Source: Prochlorococcus sp. AG-388-A01 (GTDB taxonomy: Bacteria; Cyanobacteriota; Cyanobacteriia; PCC-6307; Cyanobiaceae). Taken from it: a DNA stretch of 64,000 bases. Both the position numbers and the translations under genes were made by a program. Numbering within the stretch: position 1 is the stretch's first letter; every line of letters begins with the position of its first letter. The stretch lies in assembly GCA_003279945.1 (NCBI GenBank), contig QCGK01000001.1, positions 1 through 64,000 on the forward strand, in the 5' to 3' direction. The notes beneath the pieces are model-generated. The model had not been told where the DNA came from and ran no database searches. It saw only the letters and a program-made list of their open reading frames with translations. Below are positions 41,563 through 55,130 of the stretch, in pieces.

Positions 41563-41853
41563 TTATTTAGCTGAAGTTCTTCTAACTACTTTTCTTCCTG
41601 TGGAAGTGTCAACACCGCTTGAATCTTTTGTTTGTGAATTAGTTTCAACATTATCAATATCACTCTTATCCATTTCTGCACAAACACCTACTACCATTGC
41701 AGCCTGCATTTGATCTGGCAAATCACCAATAGTCAATAAGGCCTTTAGAACTAATTGAAGTCGGGTTTGCCGATCAACCTCTGGTCTTAATTTTTTTACA
41801 GTATTCCAAAGTTCTTGGGTGACTTCTTTTAAAAGTTCTCGATCTACAGCCAA
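41563..41853 (-). CDS. Conserved small protein, unknown function
   Basis: A 96-residue protein with a helical N-terminal half (LLKEVTQELWNTVKKLRPEVDRQTRLQLVLKALLTIGDLPDQMQAAMVVGVCAEMD) and a disordered basic tail. It looks like a small cyanobacterial conserved family but I cannot name it. Confidence 0.55.
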   Translation of the reverse strand: MAVDRELLKEVTQELWNTVKKLRPEVDRQTRLQLVLKALLTIGDLPDQMQAAMVVGVCAEMDKSDIDNVETNSQTKDSSGVDTSTGRKVVRRTSAK

Positions 41854-41941
41854 ATTAAAACCTTTTGTCTTTCTTCTAATCTAACAAAAAATTGGATCCC
41901 GTAAAATAATATTCAATAAAAAATTGTTAGTTGAAATTTTT

Positions 41942-42148
41942 TTATGCGAATACAAGTTGCATTTGTTGATGCAATTCATTCTTCACAGGCAAAAGTTCAT
42001 CTTTTTCAATCTTTTTTAGAGTAAAAGTTCTATAAATTTTTTTTTGGATCTTTATTGGAGTATTTTCAAACTTTTCATTTTTGCTTACTAGAGAATTCCA
42101 CTCTTTTGAGTTAAAAGGGGCATAAGGAGAAGATGAAATCACTTTCAT
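41942..42148 (-). CDS. Small protein, unknown function
   Basis: A 68-residue soluble protein (APFNSKEWNSLVSKNEKFENTPIKIQKKIYRTFTLKKIEKDELL), rich in Lys. No motif recognised. It is transcribed away from a 50-residue membrane protein gene at 42288. Confidence 0.45.
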   Translation of the reverse strand: MKVISSSPYAPFNSKEWNSLVSKNEKFENTPIKIQKKIYRTFTLKKIEKDELLPVKNELHQQMQLVFA

Positions 42149-42287
42149 ATCTTAATAGTAAATCTGTACTAATAATAGTACAGATTTACTATAATGCAAC
42201 AATCTTGTACTCACATCTTATTTTTTAGCGTCTTTGAAGGTTGATTGATATTTTTTATATAATTTTTAGAAATTATAAGTTTCATAA

Positions 42288-42440
42288 ATGTATCAACGTA
42301 TAATTCATTACTTATTCATCCCTTTTTTTAGTGTCTTAAGACTTTTCTTGCTAAAAACGTTGTTAAATAGCGAATTTGTTGAAATTGATATTGACAAGAT
42401 AATTTTAATAATCCTTCCTATAAAAAGAATAATAAATTAA
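42288..42440 (+). CDS. 50-residue membrane protein
   Basis: MYQRIIHYLFIPFFSVLRLFLLKTLL gives one long hydrophobic stretch, and the second half (EIDIDKIILIILPIKRII) is also hydrophobic. It ends 6 bases before the next ATG, so it is probably co-transcribed with 42447-42755. Confidence 0.5.
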   Translation: MYQRIIHYLFIPFFSVLRLFLLKTLLNSEFVEIDIDKIILIILPIKRIIN

Positions 42441-42446
42441 TTAAAA

Positions 42447-42755
42447 ATGCTTCTTAGTAACCAAAAAAGACTCAAGATCCAAGGAATAATTAAAAGAATT
42501 GCGCAAGATCAATCAATTACATTACAAGAAAGGATATATGTTGAGAAATTTGCACACCACAATTCAACAATTTCTCTTTGGCTGAAGAAAGCTAATAGCT
42601 TTAGAAGGAATGATATAAAAAATGATGGAGGAATTGATAACCTCTTAGAATCATTTGGGATCGATGGACTAAACAAAGAAAATCATTTCAACCCAAATGA
42701 AGATGACATATCCGATTGGTTTGGCGGGGCTCCTGGATGGCTAAGAAGAAGTTAG
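42447..42755 (+). CDS. Small conserved protein, unknown function
   Basis: A 102-residue, mainly helical protein (LQERIYVEKFAHHNSTISLWLKKANSFRRND) with a low-complexity acidic middle and a Trp-Phe-Gly-Gly end (DWFGGAPGWLRRS). The terminal motif suggests a conserved picocyanobacterial family of unknown role. Confidence 0.55.
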   Translation: MLLSNQKRLKIQGIIKRIAQDQSITLQERIYVEKFAHHNSTISLWLKKANSFRRNDIKNDGGIDNLLESFGIDGLNKENHFNPNEDDISDWFGGAPGWLRRS

Positions 42756-43030
42756 ATTCATTACTTATTCAACTCACCCACGCTGTCTTACACAAATATA
42801 TACTCAAAAAAGATACAAATACCCAAAAAAACCATGGCAAAAATTTAATGGGAACTAAGTATTCTTTTGAAAAGGCTTTCATATGATTTTTCTTTTAGAT
42901 TATTTCTTCCTTACCATTTTTGAGAATAGGTTTAATTGCTCTATTTTTAAGTAGAACAATTTTTGAATACTGAAAGATATTAAATCACTAAGAATACATA
43001 AAAAGTTAATCAACCTTAATCATCAATCAT

Positions 43031-43171
43031 CTAAGCAACCTTATTTTTATTTTTCATTGTAAAGTCGACTATTTTTGCTTCATCATACTCCGAATTATTC
43101 CAATATTTTATAAGTCTTTCTAATTCATCAATCCTCTTTTTGGCATTTGCAATTTTTTCAGTAGTTGTCAT
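43031..43171 (-). CDS. 46-residue helical protein
   Basis: An open frame MTTTEKIANAKKRIDELERLIKYWNNSEYDEAKIV..., one amphipathic helix with coiled-coil spacing and a basic end. It fills a gap of about 280 bases. Function unknown. Confidence 0.45.
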   Translation of the reverse strand: MTTTEKIANAKKRIDELERLIKYWNNSEYDEAKIVDFTMKNKNKVA

Positions 43172-43324
43172 ATAAAATTTTTATCTATCCAATTAATGCA
43201 TAAAAAGCAAATATTACAATGGAAGATATATTTATTAGAATATAAATATTAATTTTTGATTAATTATTTAAATAATATAGACCTTTTTAAATTAAGTAAT
43301 TATACTTAAAGAAAAAAGAAATTC

Positions 43325-43834
43325 ATGAAGAAATTAAATTCCTTCATTTTGAATAGTTCTATTAACTTTTTAGACTTCATATACTCTGGTAGAAATTTAC
43401 AAAGATTTTGGGTTTTAGAAGTTATAGCTAGATCACCTTATTTTGCATTTCTTTCAGTTCTGCATTTTAAAGAATCTCTAGGAATTAAAAATGAAAAAAC
43501 AATGATTTTGATGAAAGAACATTTTTATCAAGCTATTAACGAAACTGAACATCTTAAAGAAATGGAAAAAAGAGGAGGAGATAGGTTCTGGATTGATAGA
43601 TTTTTTGCGCGACACCTTGTGCTTGTTTATTACTGGATCATGGTTTTTTATTATTTTTTGTCTCCAGCTAATGCATATGATGTCAACATAAAAATTGAAG
43701 AACATGCATTTAAAACTTATTCCAAATATTTGAAAAATAATCCAAATGACCAAAAAATAAAAGAAATAGCTCAAGATGAATTAAATCATGTACAAGAACT
43801 TAACGAAGCTTTGTCAATGCTTACTGAAGTTTAG
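43325..43834 (+). CDS. PTOX/alternative oxidase-family di-iron quinol oxidase
   Basis: A 169-residue protein with the four di-iron ligand motifs of the alternative oxidase family in order: LEVIARSPYF (Glu), INETEHL (ExxH), IEEHAFKTY (Glu) and DELNHVQ (DExxH). The N-terminal hydrophobic segment FAFLSVLHFKE and the membrane-facing middle are present. It is shorter than plant AOX, as in picocyanobacterial PTOX. It oxidises plastoquinol with oxygen, relieving over-reduction in high light. It overlaps the convergent gene at 43831. Confidence 0.85.
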   Translation: MKKLNSFILNSSINFLDFIYSGRNLQRFWVLEVIARSPYFAFLSVLHFKESLGIKNEKTMILMKEHFYQAINETEHLKEMEKRGGDRFWIDRFFARHLVLVYYWIMVFYYFLSPANAYDVNIKIEEHAFKTYSKYLKNNPNDQKIKEIAQDELNHVQELNEALSMLTEV

Positions 43835-44265
43835 ATTAGTGCTGAAAAATCTATTAGCAATATTGAGAACATCACCGAAGAAGATATCAATCCCAGGTTA
43901 ATCATCAATGAGATATAACCTTTTTTTCTAGGTAATTTATAAAAAGATAATCCAATTACTAATGTCATTATTAATGAGAAAAAAATTATAATTTTTTCAT
44001 TTACTAAATTAAGATGTAAAACTAAATTTGTTTCTTCAAAAAATTTAAGAAATTTCGATAAAGCTAATTCTTCTTCTATTTGCTTGAAAAAGTCAAAGGA
44101 GCTTATAAAAGCAGAACTTAGTAAAGATAAAGCAATAAGTGCAGTTACTGGTTTTGTTAACCTGTTAAGTGTTCTGTTAAAACTTACTAATAAAACAAAA
44201 ATAAATAAAGCCGTAACAAGAGGTATTAAAGGTATAAGAATTGTTGAATTTATGAAATTCCCCAC
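43831..44265 (-). CDS. NdhF-N-terminal-like membrane protein
   Basis: A 144-residue protein with four hydrophobic segments (about 8-30, 40-58, 88-105, 118-140). The opening ILIPLIPLVTALFIFVLL and the VNEKIIIFFSLIMTLVIGLSFY segment resemble the N-terminus of NdhF/antiporter-like subunits, but the rest of that subunit is absent. It may be a remnant or an independent small membrane protein. It overlaps the PTOX stop tail-to-tail by 4 bases. Confidence 0.45.
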   Translation of the reverse strand: MGNFINSTILIPLIPLVTALFIFVLLVSFNRTLNRLTKPVTALIALSLLSSAFISSFDFFKQIEEELALSKFLKFFEETNLVLHLNLVNEKIIIFFSLIMTLVIGLSFYKLPRKKGYISLMINLGLISSSVMFSILLIDFSALI

Positions 44266-44410
44266 GAAAAAAATTGTATCTAATCTTAAATTTTATATTA
44301 TTTTGACGCGTTATTTTATTAAGTAAAATTTTTAAGATCTTAATTGTAATTAGTACCTATTGCGTTCTGTGTAAATTGATACCAAAATTTAAGAAGAATT
44401 GATAAATAAA

Positions 44411-44512
44411 ATGTTAGCTATTTCTGAAATTATTATTGCAAGTGCTATCTTCTTAGGAATTGTATATTGGGAAGTTAAATTCCTATACACCAAAACTTCA
44501 GCAGCAAAATAA
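44411..44512 (+). CDS. 33-residue membrane peptide
   Basis: MLAISEIIIASAIFLGIVYW forms one span, followed by KFLYTKTSAAK. Typical single-span microprotein; function unknown. Confidence 0.5.
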   Translation: MLAISEIIIASAIFLGIVYWEVKFLYTKTSAAK

Positions 44513-44630
44513 CTTTCCCTAAAAACTGGAAAATTAAAACCGTACAAAAATTTAAATAAAATTTAAGAATTTAAGTTGCCAAAAAAAGCTTTAAATATGA
44601 GAGAATAAACACAATTAATAAAGTCTTCTT

Positions 44631-44768
44631 ATGAGCGAAGTCCAAAATCCTAATACTAACTCAACTCAGCAACAACAACAGCAACAACAGCAATCTTATT
44701 CAGACAGCAAAATCAATTCTGCTGAGAGCGAAAGGCTTTATCTTGAGATGAAAGAGGCTTGGCTTTAA
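44631..44768 (+). CDS. 45-residue Gln-rich protein
   Basis: MSEVQNPNTNSTQ, a run of eight glutamines encoded by a (CAA/CAG) tract, then SYSDSKINSAESERLYLEMKEAWL. The C-terminal ERLYLEMKEAWL is a likely helix. The polyglutamine tract could vary in length. Function unknown. Confidence 0.5.
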   Translation: MSEVQNPNTNSTQQQQQQQQQSYSDSKINSAESERLYLEMKEAWL

Positions 44769-44867
44769 ATTTTTTAGTTTTTAAAATAGTATTTCTTTAA
44801 ATTGGTAAAAATTTTTTTTTAATTTTGAAGTATTTAATACTTTTTTATTGTCTATACCCTTTAAATT

Positions 44868-45023
44868 TTGTTTAATCGCGTAAGAAATTTGTTTAGAAAA
44901 CTAAAGCAGTTAGAGAAAATCAACGGAAGACTTGCAATGGGAGGATTAATATATTTAGTTTTCACAAAATTAGTTTCTAATCGTGCCGACATATTAGAAC
45001 AGCTTAAATCTTATTTAATTTAA
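44868..45023 (+). CDS. High-light-inducible (Hli/Scp)-like protein
   Basis: A 51-residue protein (TTG start at 44868; an internal TTG at 44889 is possible) with the Hli core LEKINGRLAMGGLIYLVF, matching ExxNGRxAMxG of the chlorophyll-binding helix. Hli proteins bind chlorophyll and carotenoids and protect photosystems during light stress. Shorter than most members and with GG for the usual IG, so possibly specialised. Confidence 0.8.
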   Translation: MFNRVRNLFRKLKQLEKINGRLAMGGLIYLVFTKLVSNRADILEQLKSYLI

Positions 45024-45040
45024 AAAATGAATTGTAAATC

Positions 45041-45133
45041 TTATCCAGGGATATTTCTCTCTACATAAGCGTCAGTTATAGCTAAAATTAAACCCAATAA
45101 TGTTGACAATACAGCAATTTCAGTTGATTCCAT
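45041..45133 (-). CDS. 30-residue membrane peptide
   Basis: MESTEIAVLSTLLGLILAITDAYVERNIPG: one hydrophobic helix. It is read opposite to the Hli-like gene, 18 bases after its stop. Possibly a photosystem-associated small subunit; not assigned. Confidence 0.45.
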   Translation of the reverse strand: MESTEIAVLSTLLGLILAITDAYVERNIPG

Positions 45134-45230
45134 TTTATTTTTGAATTACCTCTAGTTTGCAATTCAATTCAAATTTCGGCAACAAAACCAATAACCCTAT
45201 ATAGTACACATATACTATTAGCTATTTATT

Positions 45231-45482
45231 TTGAACTCGGCAACTCCTGAATTTCTTTTCGTTAAGCCTGGCGATTATGTAGCGATTGAAAATCAAGAAA
45301 ATTGCAATGATGCCAAAGAAAAGGATAAAAATTATTGGGTCGGTCAAGTTATTAACTGTATTGGAGGAGCTAGAAATCCAAATTCATGGACCTTGTTTCA
45401 AGTAGCCAATATTGATAATGGAGAAATCACTATAATTAATGCCGATATTGTAGAAAAGATTTTGAAACCTTCTGAAAGTTAA
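45231..45482 (+). CDS. DUF3104-family protein
   Basis: An 83-residue protein (TTG start) with the small-barrel DUF3104 pattern: FLFVKPGDYVAIENQ, WVGQVINCIGGARNPNSWTLFQVANID and a final INADIVEKIL. Function unknown; common in marine Synechococcus and Prochlorococcus. An ACACATATACTAT stretch before the start may form part of its promoter. Confidence 0.8.
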   Translation: MNSATPEFLFVKPGDYVAIENQENCNDAKEKDKNYWVGQVINCIGGARNPNSWTLFQVANIDNGEITIINADIVEKILKPSES

Positions 45483-45553
45483 GCTTATGGATAACAAATA
45501 AACTACCTTAATTATTAAAAAGTCAAAAGATAAAAAGGAAATTTTAGAAGAAA

Positions 45554-46444
45554 TTATCCCAGCTCTAAGCAGGCAAGTCCGTATACTTGATTCATCGGGC
45601 AGGGAGGTTGGATGCCTTTATACATTCTGTAAGTTTTTGATATTTCCTCAAATCCCAAACTTGATAAAAGATAATTTGCATAAGGATTAAGATTAGAGCA
45701 ATCCAATAAGACTTGGGAATCTAAATCACCAACAAGCTCCCTTATTAATAGTTCAGCGAGAGGGGGGGTATCAGCCAAAAGAGGTCCGATTCTCCAGCCT
45801 TGTCCATTATCCTCCAAGACACAAGGTCTTATCCTGCCAAATCCATGACACATCCCATTATTATCCACAATTGCGCTGACATTACCATGAGAATTTTTCA
45901 ACCAGTCATTTAGAAAATGTGGCCTGGGACTAGGTTCTCTTTGATCATCATAAATTAAAACTGCTTCAGAAGAAATTTTATTCCCAGGGACAACTTTAAA
46001 AGAATGAAATTGATCTTTATAGAAATTTCTCAATGGCAAGTCTTGAGAACCATTTAATTTCCATCGATTTGTAATGGAAGATTTTCTAAACCCCCACTTT
46101 TCGTAATCATTCAATCTATCTGGGGCAGCCTCTAGACCAATACAATCAATATTTTTTAAATAATTAAGTGCATGTTTCCATAATCTCACTCCATAACCAT
46201 TATTTCGGAATTCTTTTTTAACGATAAATAAACCTATAAAACCATACGAGGAATTGTATTTAATGCAAGCAATAGAACCTATAGGATTATTGTCGAGACA
46301 GGCTACCCATACTCCTTGTTTATCTGTATTTCTATAAATTGATACATCATCCAGTCCAGGAGAAAATCCTTCTAGTCTTGCCCAGTTTGTAACTTCTGGT
46401 ATTTCATTTATAGAAATCAATCTAATTGAAAATTTATCCCTCAT
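45554..46444 (-). CDS. Double GNAT-type acetyltransferase
   Basis: A 296-residue protein with two GNAT-like halves. The first (about 1-130) has FIVKKEFRNNGYGVRLWKHAL, the acetyl-CoA pyrophosphate-binding R-x-x-G-x-G/A signature. The second (about 150-285) is weaker. Substrate unknown; such proteins may acetylate amines or small metabolites. Confidence 0.8.
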   Translation of the reverse strand: MRDKFSIRLISINEIPEVTNWARLEGFSPGLDDVSIYRNTDKQGVWVACLDNNPIGSIACIKYNSSYGFIGLFIVKKEFRNNGYGVRLWKHALNYLKNIDCIGLEAAPDRLNDYEKWGFRKSSITNRWKLNGSQDLPLRNFYKDQFHSFKVVPGNKISSEAVLIYDDQREPSPRPHFLNDWLKNSHGNVSAIVDNNGMCHGFGRIRPCVLEDNGQGWRIGPLLADTPPLAELLIRELVGDLDSQVLLDCSNLNPYANYLLSSLGFEEISKTYRMYKGIQPPCPMNQVYGLACLELG

Positions 46445-46600
46445 AGAAATATATTAACCAAGAAAAATTTGCATTTTTAAAGGCAATATTAATTAATTTG
46501 ATTATTTCTCATAAATAATTCACTTTGGATTAAGCGGGTTAAAACTTTAGTTATTTTCAATTTATCCTCTAATATATTTAATACTATTCATAGAAATAAA

Positions 46601-47992
46601 ATGAAAATTTCTGATAAATTTCATTTTGAAGACATCTATAAATTAAAAAAAACCGTACTTACAGGTAAAACGGAAGATATAAAATGGCGTTTCAAACATA
46701 TCAACATAGTTTCTAAACTTTTGGATGAGAATAAAAAAGAGATCATAAAATCACTTTTTATTGATCTAGGAAAATCTGAAATTGAAGGACTTTCAGAAAT
46801 CCTATTAGTGAAAGAAGAAATTTCACTTATAAAAAAGAAACTCAATTCTTGGATGCGTCCAAAAAAAATTGATACACCTTTTTATCTATTTCCATCATCC
46901 TCCAAAGTTATTTATGAACCTCTTGGATGTGTGTTAATTCTTGGTCCATATAATTATCCATTACTGTACGTTTTAAAGCCATTGGTAAATATTTTCTCAG
47001 CAGGAAATACTGCGGTTATAAAACCTTCAGAGAAATGTCCTGCGACCTCAAAACTTATTAAAAAGCTTACTTCCAAATATTTCAAAAAAGATGTCCTATT
47101 AACATTAGAGGGTGATTATAAACAATCTATAAAATTAATTAAACAAAATTTTGACCACATATTTTTTACAGGAAGTACTGAAACTGGAAAATCCATTATG
47201 AAATTGGCTTCAAAAAATTTAACTCCATTAACTCTTGAATTAAGTGGAACAAATCCTGTAATCATTTTTAAGAATGCAAATTTAGAAATTGCTGCGAAAA
47301 GAATTGTTTGGGGCAAATTTTTTAATTCTGGTCAATCCTGCATGGCTCCAAATCATATCTTTGTAGATAAAGAAATTGAAAAAATTTTTATAGAAAGATT
47401 AAAGCAATGCATAGTAAGTTTTTATGGAGAAGATCCAATTATTTGCGAAAACTTATCTAAATTAGAAAAAAATCAATTCTCATCGACTGTAGAAATTCTC
47501 AAACGATATAAAAAAGAAAAAAGAATTTTATATGGGGGAAATTTTAGTAAGAAAAAGTTAAAAATATCTCCTACAATTTTGACAACTAAATTAGATGAAA
47601 CAGATATTTTGCAAAAAGAACTATTCAGCTCAATACTTCCAGTAATTGGAATAAATGATAAAGAATCTGCTTTAAAACAGATTAATCAAACATCAAAACC
47701 ATTAGCGATCTATTTATTTGGAGGCAATAAAAAAATCCATAATCAAATTTCAAGATTAACAAGCTCAGGATCTATTTGTATTAATGATGTAATGTTACCC
47801 GTCCTCATTCCAAATTTACCTTTTGGAGGTGTTGGACAGAGTGGTATTGGCAAATTTCATGGAGAGGAAGGTTTTCGAAATTTTTCAAATCAAAAATCTA
47901 TTACTTTCAAAGGTTTTTTATTTGATTTAAATCTGCGTTATCCTCCCTACGAAAGAGTGAAGAAAGTTTTAAAAATTATTTTTAAGATTTAA
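46601..47992 (+). CDS. Aldehyde dehydrogenase
   Basis: A 463-residue NAD(P)-dependent dehydrogenase: GPYNYPLLYVLKPLVNIFSAGNTAVIKPSE (cofactor and substrate site), FTGSTETGKSIMK, catalytic Glu in TLELSGTNPVI and catalytic Cys in FFNSGQSCMAPN. It is of the shorter class-3/fatty-aldehyde type and probably oxidises aliphatic aldehydes from lipid metabolism. The C-terminal basic/hydrophobic tail may attach to membranes. Confidence 0.9.
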   Translation: MKISDKFHFEDIYKLKKTVLTGKTEDIKWRFKHINIVSKLLDENKKEIIKSLFIDLGKSEIEGLSEILLVKEEISLIKKKLNSWMRPKKIDTPFYLFPSSSKVIYEPLGCVLILGPYNYPLLYVLKPLVNIFSAGNTAVIKPSEKCPATSKLIKKLTSKYFKKDVLLTLEGDYKQSIKLIKQNFDHIFFTGSTETGKSIMKLASKNLTPLTLELSGTNPVIIFKNANLEIAAKRIVWGKFFNSGQSCMAPNHIFVDKEIEKIFIERLKQCIVSFYGEDPIICENLSKLEKNQFSSTVEILKRYKKEKRILYGGNFSKKKLKISPTILTTKLDETDILQKELFSSILPVIGINDKESALKQINQTSKPLAIYLFGGNKKIHNQISRLTSSGSICINDVMLPVLIPNLPFGGVGQSGIGKFHGEEGFRNFSNQKSITFKGFLFDLNLRYPPYERVKKVLKIIFKI

Positions 47993-48064
47993 TTTACTTA
48001 AATTGTTTTCAAAAACCTAGCGCTTATGAATTATGAGATTATCTTTAAATAAACAGCGAAGTTA

Positions 48065-48826
48065 ATGAAATTAGTATTTTTAGTAATTGCAATCATTATT
48101 AATTTTTTTAATTACTCATTTATAAAAGCAGAAGAAAAGGTTAATCCAGCAATTAATAAAATTGAGAATATACCTGAAAAAGAATCAATTACTGAAGATA
48201 AAGCTGAAATTAGAAAAATACATATAGTAAAAATTGGAGATACAATTTTAAGTATCTCAAAATTATATTCAATAAAAAAAGATTTAATTATTAAATTGAA
48301 TAATTTAAAAGATGAAAATTATATTTTTGTTGGCCAAAATCTTATTATCTCTGAATCTACTGAAAATTTTACAAATCAATCAGATTTAATAAATAATTAT
48401 CATATTGTTCAAATAGGTGAAAATCTTACTGAAATATCAAACAAATATAAGTTAAATTTAGGTTATTTGATAGAAATAAATAATCTCAAGAATCCAGATT
48501 CTATAAAAGTTGGACAAAAGCTCTCCTTAAGCAAAAACAACCCTACTAGTTCAGAAAATTATCAAGTAATTAAACTGAATAAAAATAATGAATTAATTGA
48601 GTTAAGTAAACAAATTTATGGTCCAATAATTATTCAAAGTAAATCTTTTGAAAAGGTTAAGGGTAAAAAAGTTTTAAATGTACTAAATCAAGAAAATAAA
48701 AAACTGATTCTTTCAATCAATTGCGATAAGAATGAATTAGATGTAAGAATCCCAGGCAGAAAATGGAAGGGAGGAAAGCCTGCTATAGAAGAATTCGAAA
48801 AAAATTTAATAAATGATTTTTGTTAA
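48065..48826 (+). CDS. Exported protein with two LysM domains
   Basis: A 253-residue protein with a signal peptide (about 1-22) and two LysM repeats at about 52-98 (HIVKIGDTILSISKLYSI...) and 116-158 (HIVQIGENLTEISNKYKL...). The C-terminal part (about 170-253) is unassigned and contains GRKWKGGKP. LysM domains bind peptidoglycan. No catalytic domain is visible, so it is a wall-binding or scaffold protein. Confidence 0.85.
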   Translation: MKLVFLVIAIIINFFNYSFIKAEEKVNPAINKIENIPEKESITEDKAEIRKIHIVKIGDTILSISKLYSIKKDLIIKLNNLKDENYIFVGQNLIISESTENFTNQSDLINNYHIVQIGENLTEISNKYKLNLGYLIEINNLKNPDSIKVGQKLSLSKNNPTSSENYQVIKLNKNNELIELSKQIYGPIIIQSKSFEKVKGKKVLNVLNQENKKLILSINCDKNELDVRIPGRKWKGGKPAIEEFEKNLINDFC

Positions 48827-48906
48827 AACTTTTAATTAATATGTGTGAATAATTTGTCTAAGAATATTAATGATGGGTTATTCTTTATAAAGTTAAATTT
48901 ACAGTA

Positions 48907-49116
48907 ATGGCAATTTCAAGAGGAGACCTCGTCAGAGTAAAAAGACCAGAATCATATTGGTACAATGAAATAGGTAAAGTTGCTTCAGTTGATACATCAG
49001 GTATTAAATATAACTGTGTAGTTAGATTCGACAAAGTAAATTACGCTGGAATAAGCGGAACAGATGGCGGTGCGAATACAAATAATTTTGCTGAAAGTGA
49101 ACTAGAGAAAGCTTAA
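48907..49116 (+). CDS. psaE: Photosystem I reaction centre subunit IV
   Basis: A 69-residue protein with the complete PsaE SH3-like fold: [45 protein letters not shown] and [11 protein letters not shown]. It sits on the stromal side of photosystem I, supports ferredoxin docking and cyclic electron flow, and is full length. Its stop is 4 bases from the start of mutM. Confidence 0.95.
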   Translation: MAISRGDLVRVKRPESYWYNEIGKVASVDTSGIKYNCVVRFDKVNYAGISGTDGGANTNNFAESELEKA

Positions 49117-49120
49117 ATAA

Positions 49121-50002
49121 TTGCCTGAATTACCTGAAGTAGAGACTGTTAGAAGAGGTTTAGAGCAAAAGCTTAATAACTTTATTATTAAAAAAGTAGA
49201 AGTCTGCAGGGATTCAACCGTTGCTTTTCCTTCTAACAAAAAAGAATTTATTGGGGGACTTCATAACTCACTTTTGGACAAATGGGATAGAAGAGGAAAA
49301 TATTTAATAGCTGAATTGAAAAAATTTAGAAATGAGAATATTCAATTTCCTCTAGAAAACTTCTCTACAAACAATGGATTTCTTGTTGTTCATTTGAGAA
49401 TGACTGGATATTTCAAATTTATTAATAACTCCATTCCACCCTGTAAACATACAAGAATAAGATTTTTCGACAAAAACAATAATGAGCTTAGATACGTTGA
49501 CGTAAGAAGTTTTGGCCAAATGTGGTGGATTAAGCAAGGGTTGTCTCCCCATAGAATAATCAAAGGATTATCCTCATTAGGACCAGAACCATTTTCTAAA
49601 GACTTCGATGCAAATTACCTTAAGAAAGTTATTTCCCAAAGGACAAAATCTATAAAATCTATTTTATTAGATCAAACAATAGTGGCAGGTATAGGTAATA
49701 TTTATGCTGATGAAAGTTTATACTTGGCTGGCATCTCACCCTTTAGGCAAGCTCGAACAATAAAGAATAATGAGTTAATTAAGCTCAAAGAATCAATTGT
49801 AACTGTATTAAAAAAAAGTATAGGTTCAGGGGGGACTACATTTAGTGATTTTAGAGACTTGGAAGGTGAGAATGGGAATTTTGGTTTACAGACAAATGTC
49901 TATAGGAGAACTGGTAAAGAATGTCGTAAATGTAGAAATTTAATTGAAAGGCAAAAAATTACTGGAAGAAGTACACATTGGTGTCCTAAATGCCAAAAAT
50001 AA
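49121..50002 (+). CDS. mutM: Formamidopyrimidine-DNA glycosylase
   Basis: A 293-residue base-excision enzyme. The start is TTG at 49121, giving the catalytic Pro2 and Glu3 (MPELPEVE). The C-terminal zinc finger is intact ([11 protein letters not shown]...STHWCPKC). It removes oxidised purines such as 8-oxoguanine and cleaves the backbone. It is transcribed with psaE on the plus strand, convergent to the rRNA operon. Confidence 0.95.
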   Translation: MPELPEVETVRRGLEQKLNNFIIKKVEVCRDSTVAFPSNKKEFIGGLHNSLLDKWDRRGKYLIAELKKFRNENIQFPLENFSTNNGFLVVHLRMTGYFKFINNSIPPCKHTRIRFFDKNNNELRYVDVRSFGQMWWIKQGLSPHRIIKGLSSLGPEPFSKDFDANYLKKVISQRTKSIKSILLDQTIVAGIGNIYADESLYLAGISPFRQARTIKNNELIKLKESIVTVLKKSIGSGGTTFSDFRDLEGENGNFGLQTNVYRRTGKECRKCRNLIERQKITGRSTHWCPKCQK

Positions 50003-50033
50003 AAAAGGGATTACTCAAAAAGAGTAAACCCTT
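49996..50033 (-). terminator. Terminator of the rRNA operon
   Basis: TTACTC (50011-50016) pairs with GAGTAA (50022-50027) around AAAAA, extended by GGG/CCC with one mismatch. On the minus strand a T-run follows, so it terminates rRNA transcription. It overlaps the end of mutM. Confidence 0.85.
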
Positions 50034-50045
50034 CTAAATATTTTT

Positions 50046-50163
50046 ACCTGGCATTGAGCTATTTTCTCAAGGGGCTACCCCCTAAATATTTTCGCCGCTG
50101 ATGCGTTTCACAACCGAGTTCGAGATGGTTCGGAGTGGTTCCACATCGCCATGAACACCAGGA
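50046..50163 (-). rRNA. rrf: 5S ribosomal RNA
   Basis: About 118 nt. The minus strand runs TCCTGGTGTTCATGGCGATG to ...CAATGCCAGGT, with the characteristic CCGAACCATCTCGAACTCGG core and complementary ends. Last gene of the rRNA operon. Confidence 0.95.
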
Positions 50164-50225
50164 TAATATGAACCTTGAGAACTGCATAGAAAATCATATA
50201 AATTAAAAACAATAAATTAAGTTTA

Positions 50226-53103
<2,878 letters not shown>

Positions 53104-53360
53104 ATAACTTCAAAAATTGAAGCATCAGCTTAATAGAATTGTTATTAATGCATTCGCACAAATAATAAATCTGCATCATTAAAGATGCTAATTGTCTTTA
53201 AAAATAATCTATGCAGTTGTCAAGGTTCTCTGAAAACAATGAAATTAATTCAATGAGTCCAGCATCTTAATGAATTCATTAGGAAGCTAGATTCGTTCAG
53301 AATTTGATCACAACTCAATACACTTCCTTTCTATAAAAATATGGAAGAGGTGGTAATCAG

Positions 53361-53433
53361 TGGAGGTAAGCGGACTCGAACCGCTGACATCCTGCTTGCA
53401 AAGCAGGCGCTCTACCAACTGAGCTATACCCCC
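53361..53433 (-). tRNA. trnA: tRNA-Ala(UGC)
   Basis: 73 nt with intact acceptor stem (GGGGGTA/TACCTCC), D-arm AGCTCAGTTGGTAGAGC, anticodon TGC in TTTGCAA and T-arm GCGGTTCGAGTCCGC. In the 16S-23S spacer. Confidence 0.95.
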
Positions 53434-53445
53434 AACATAGAGATA

Positions 53446-53519
<74 letters not shown>

Positions 53520-53644
53520 AGGAAAAGTAATGGGTGTGACCTAGAAAAAACTTAGGAAATGAAATCCTTAATAAATTAAGAATTTGAGGTACCGATCGAC
53601 CTAAGGTGACAAAATAATAATATTAAACATTTTGTTGTCTCCCT

Positions 53645-55130
<1,486 letters not shown>

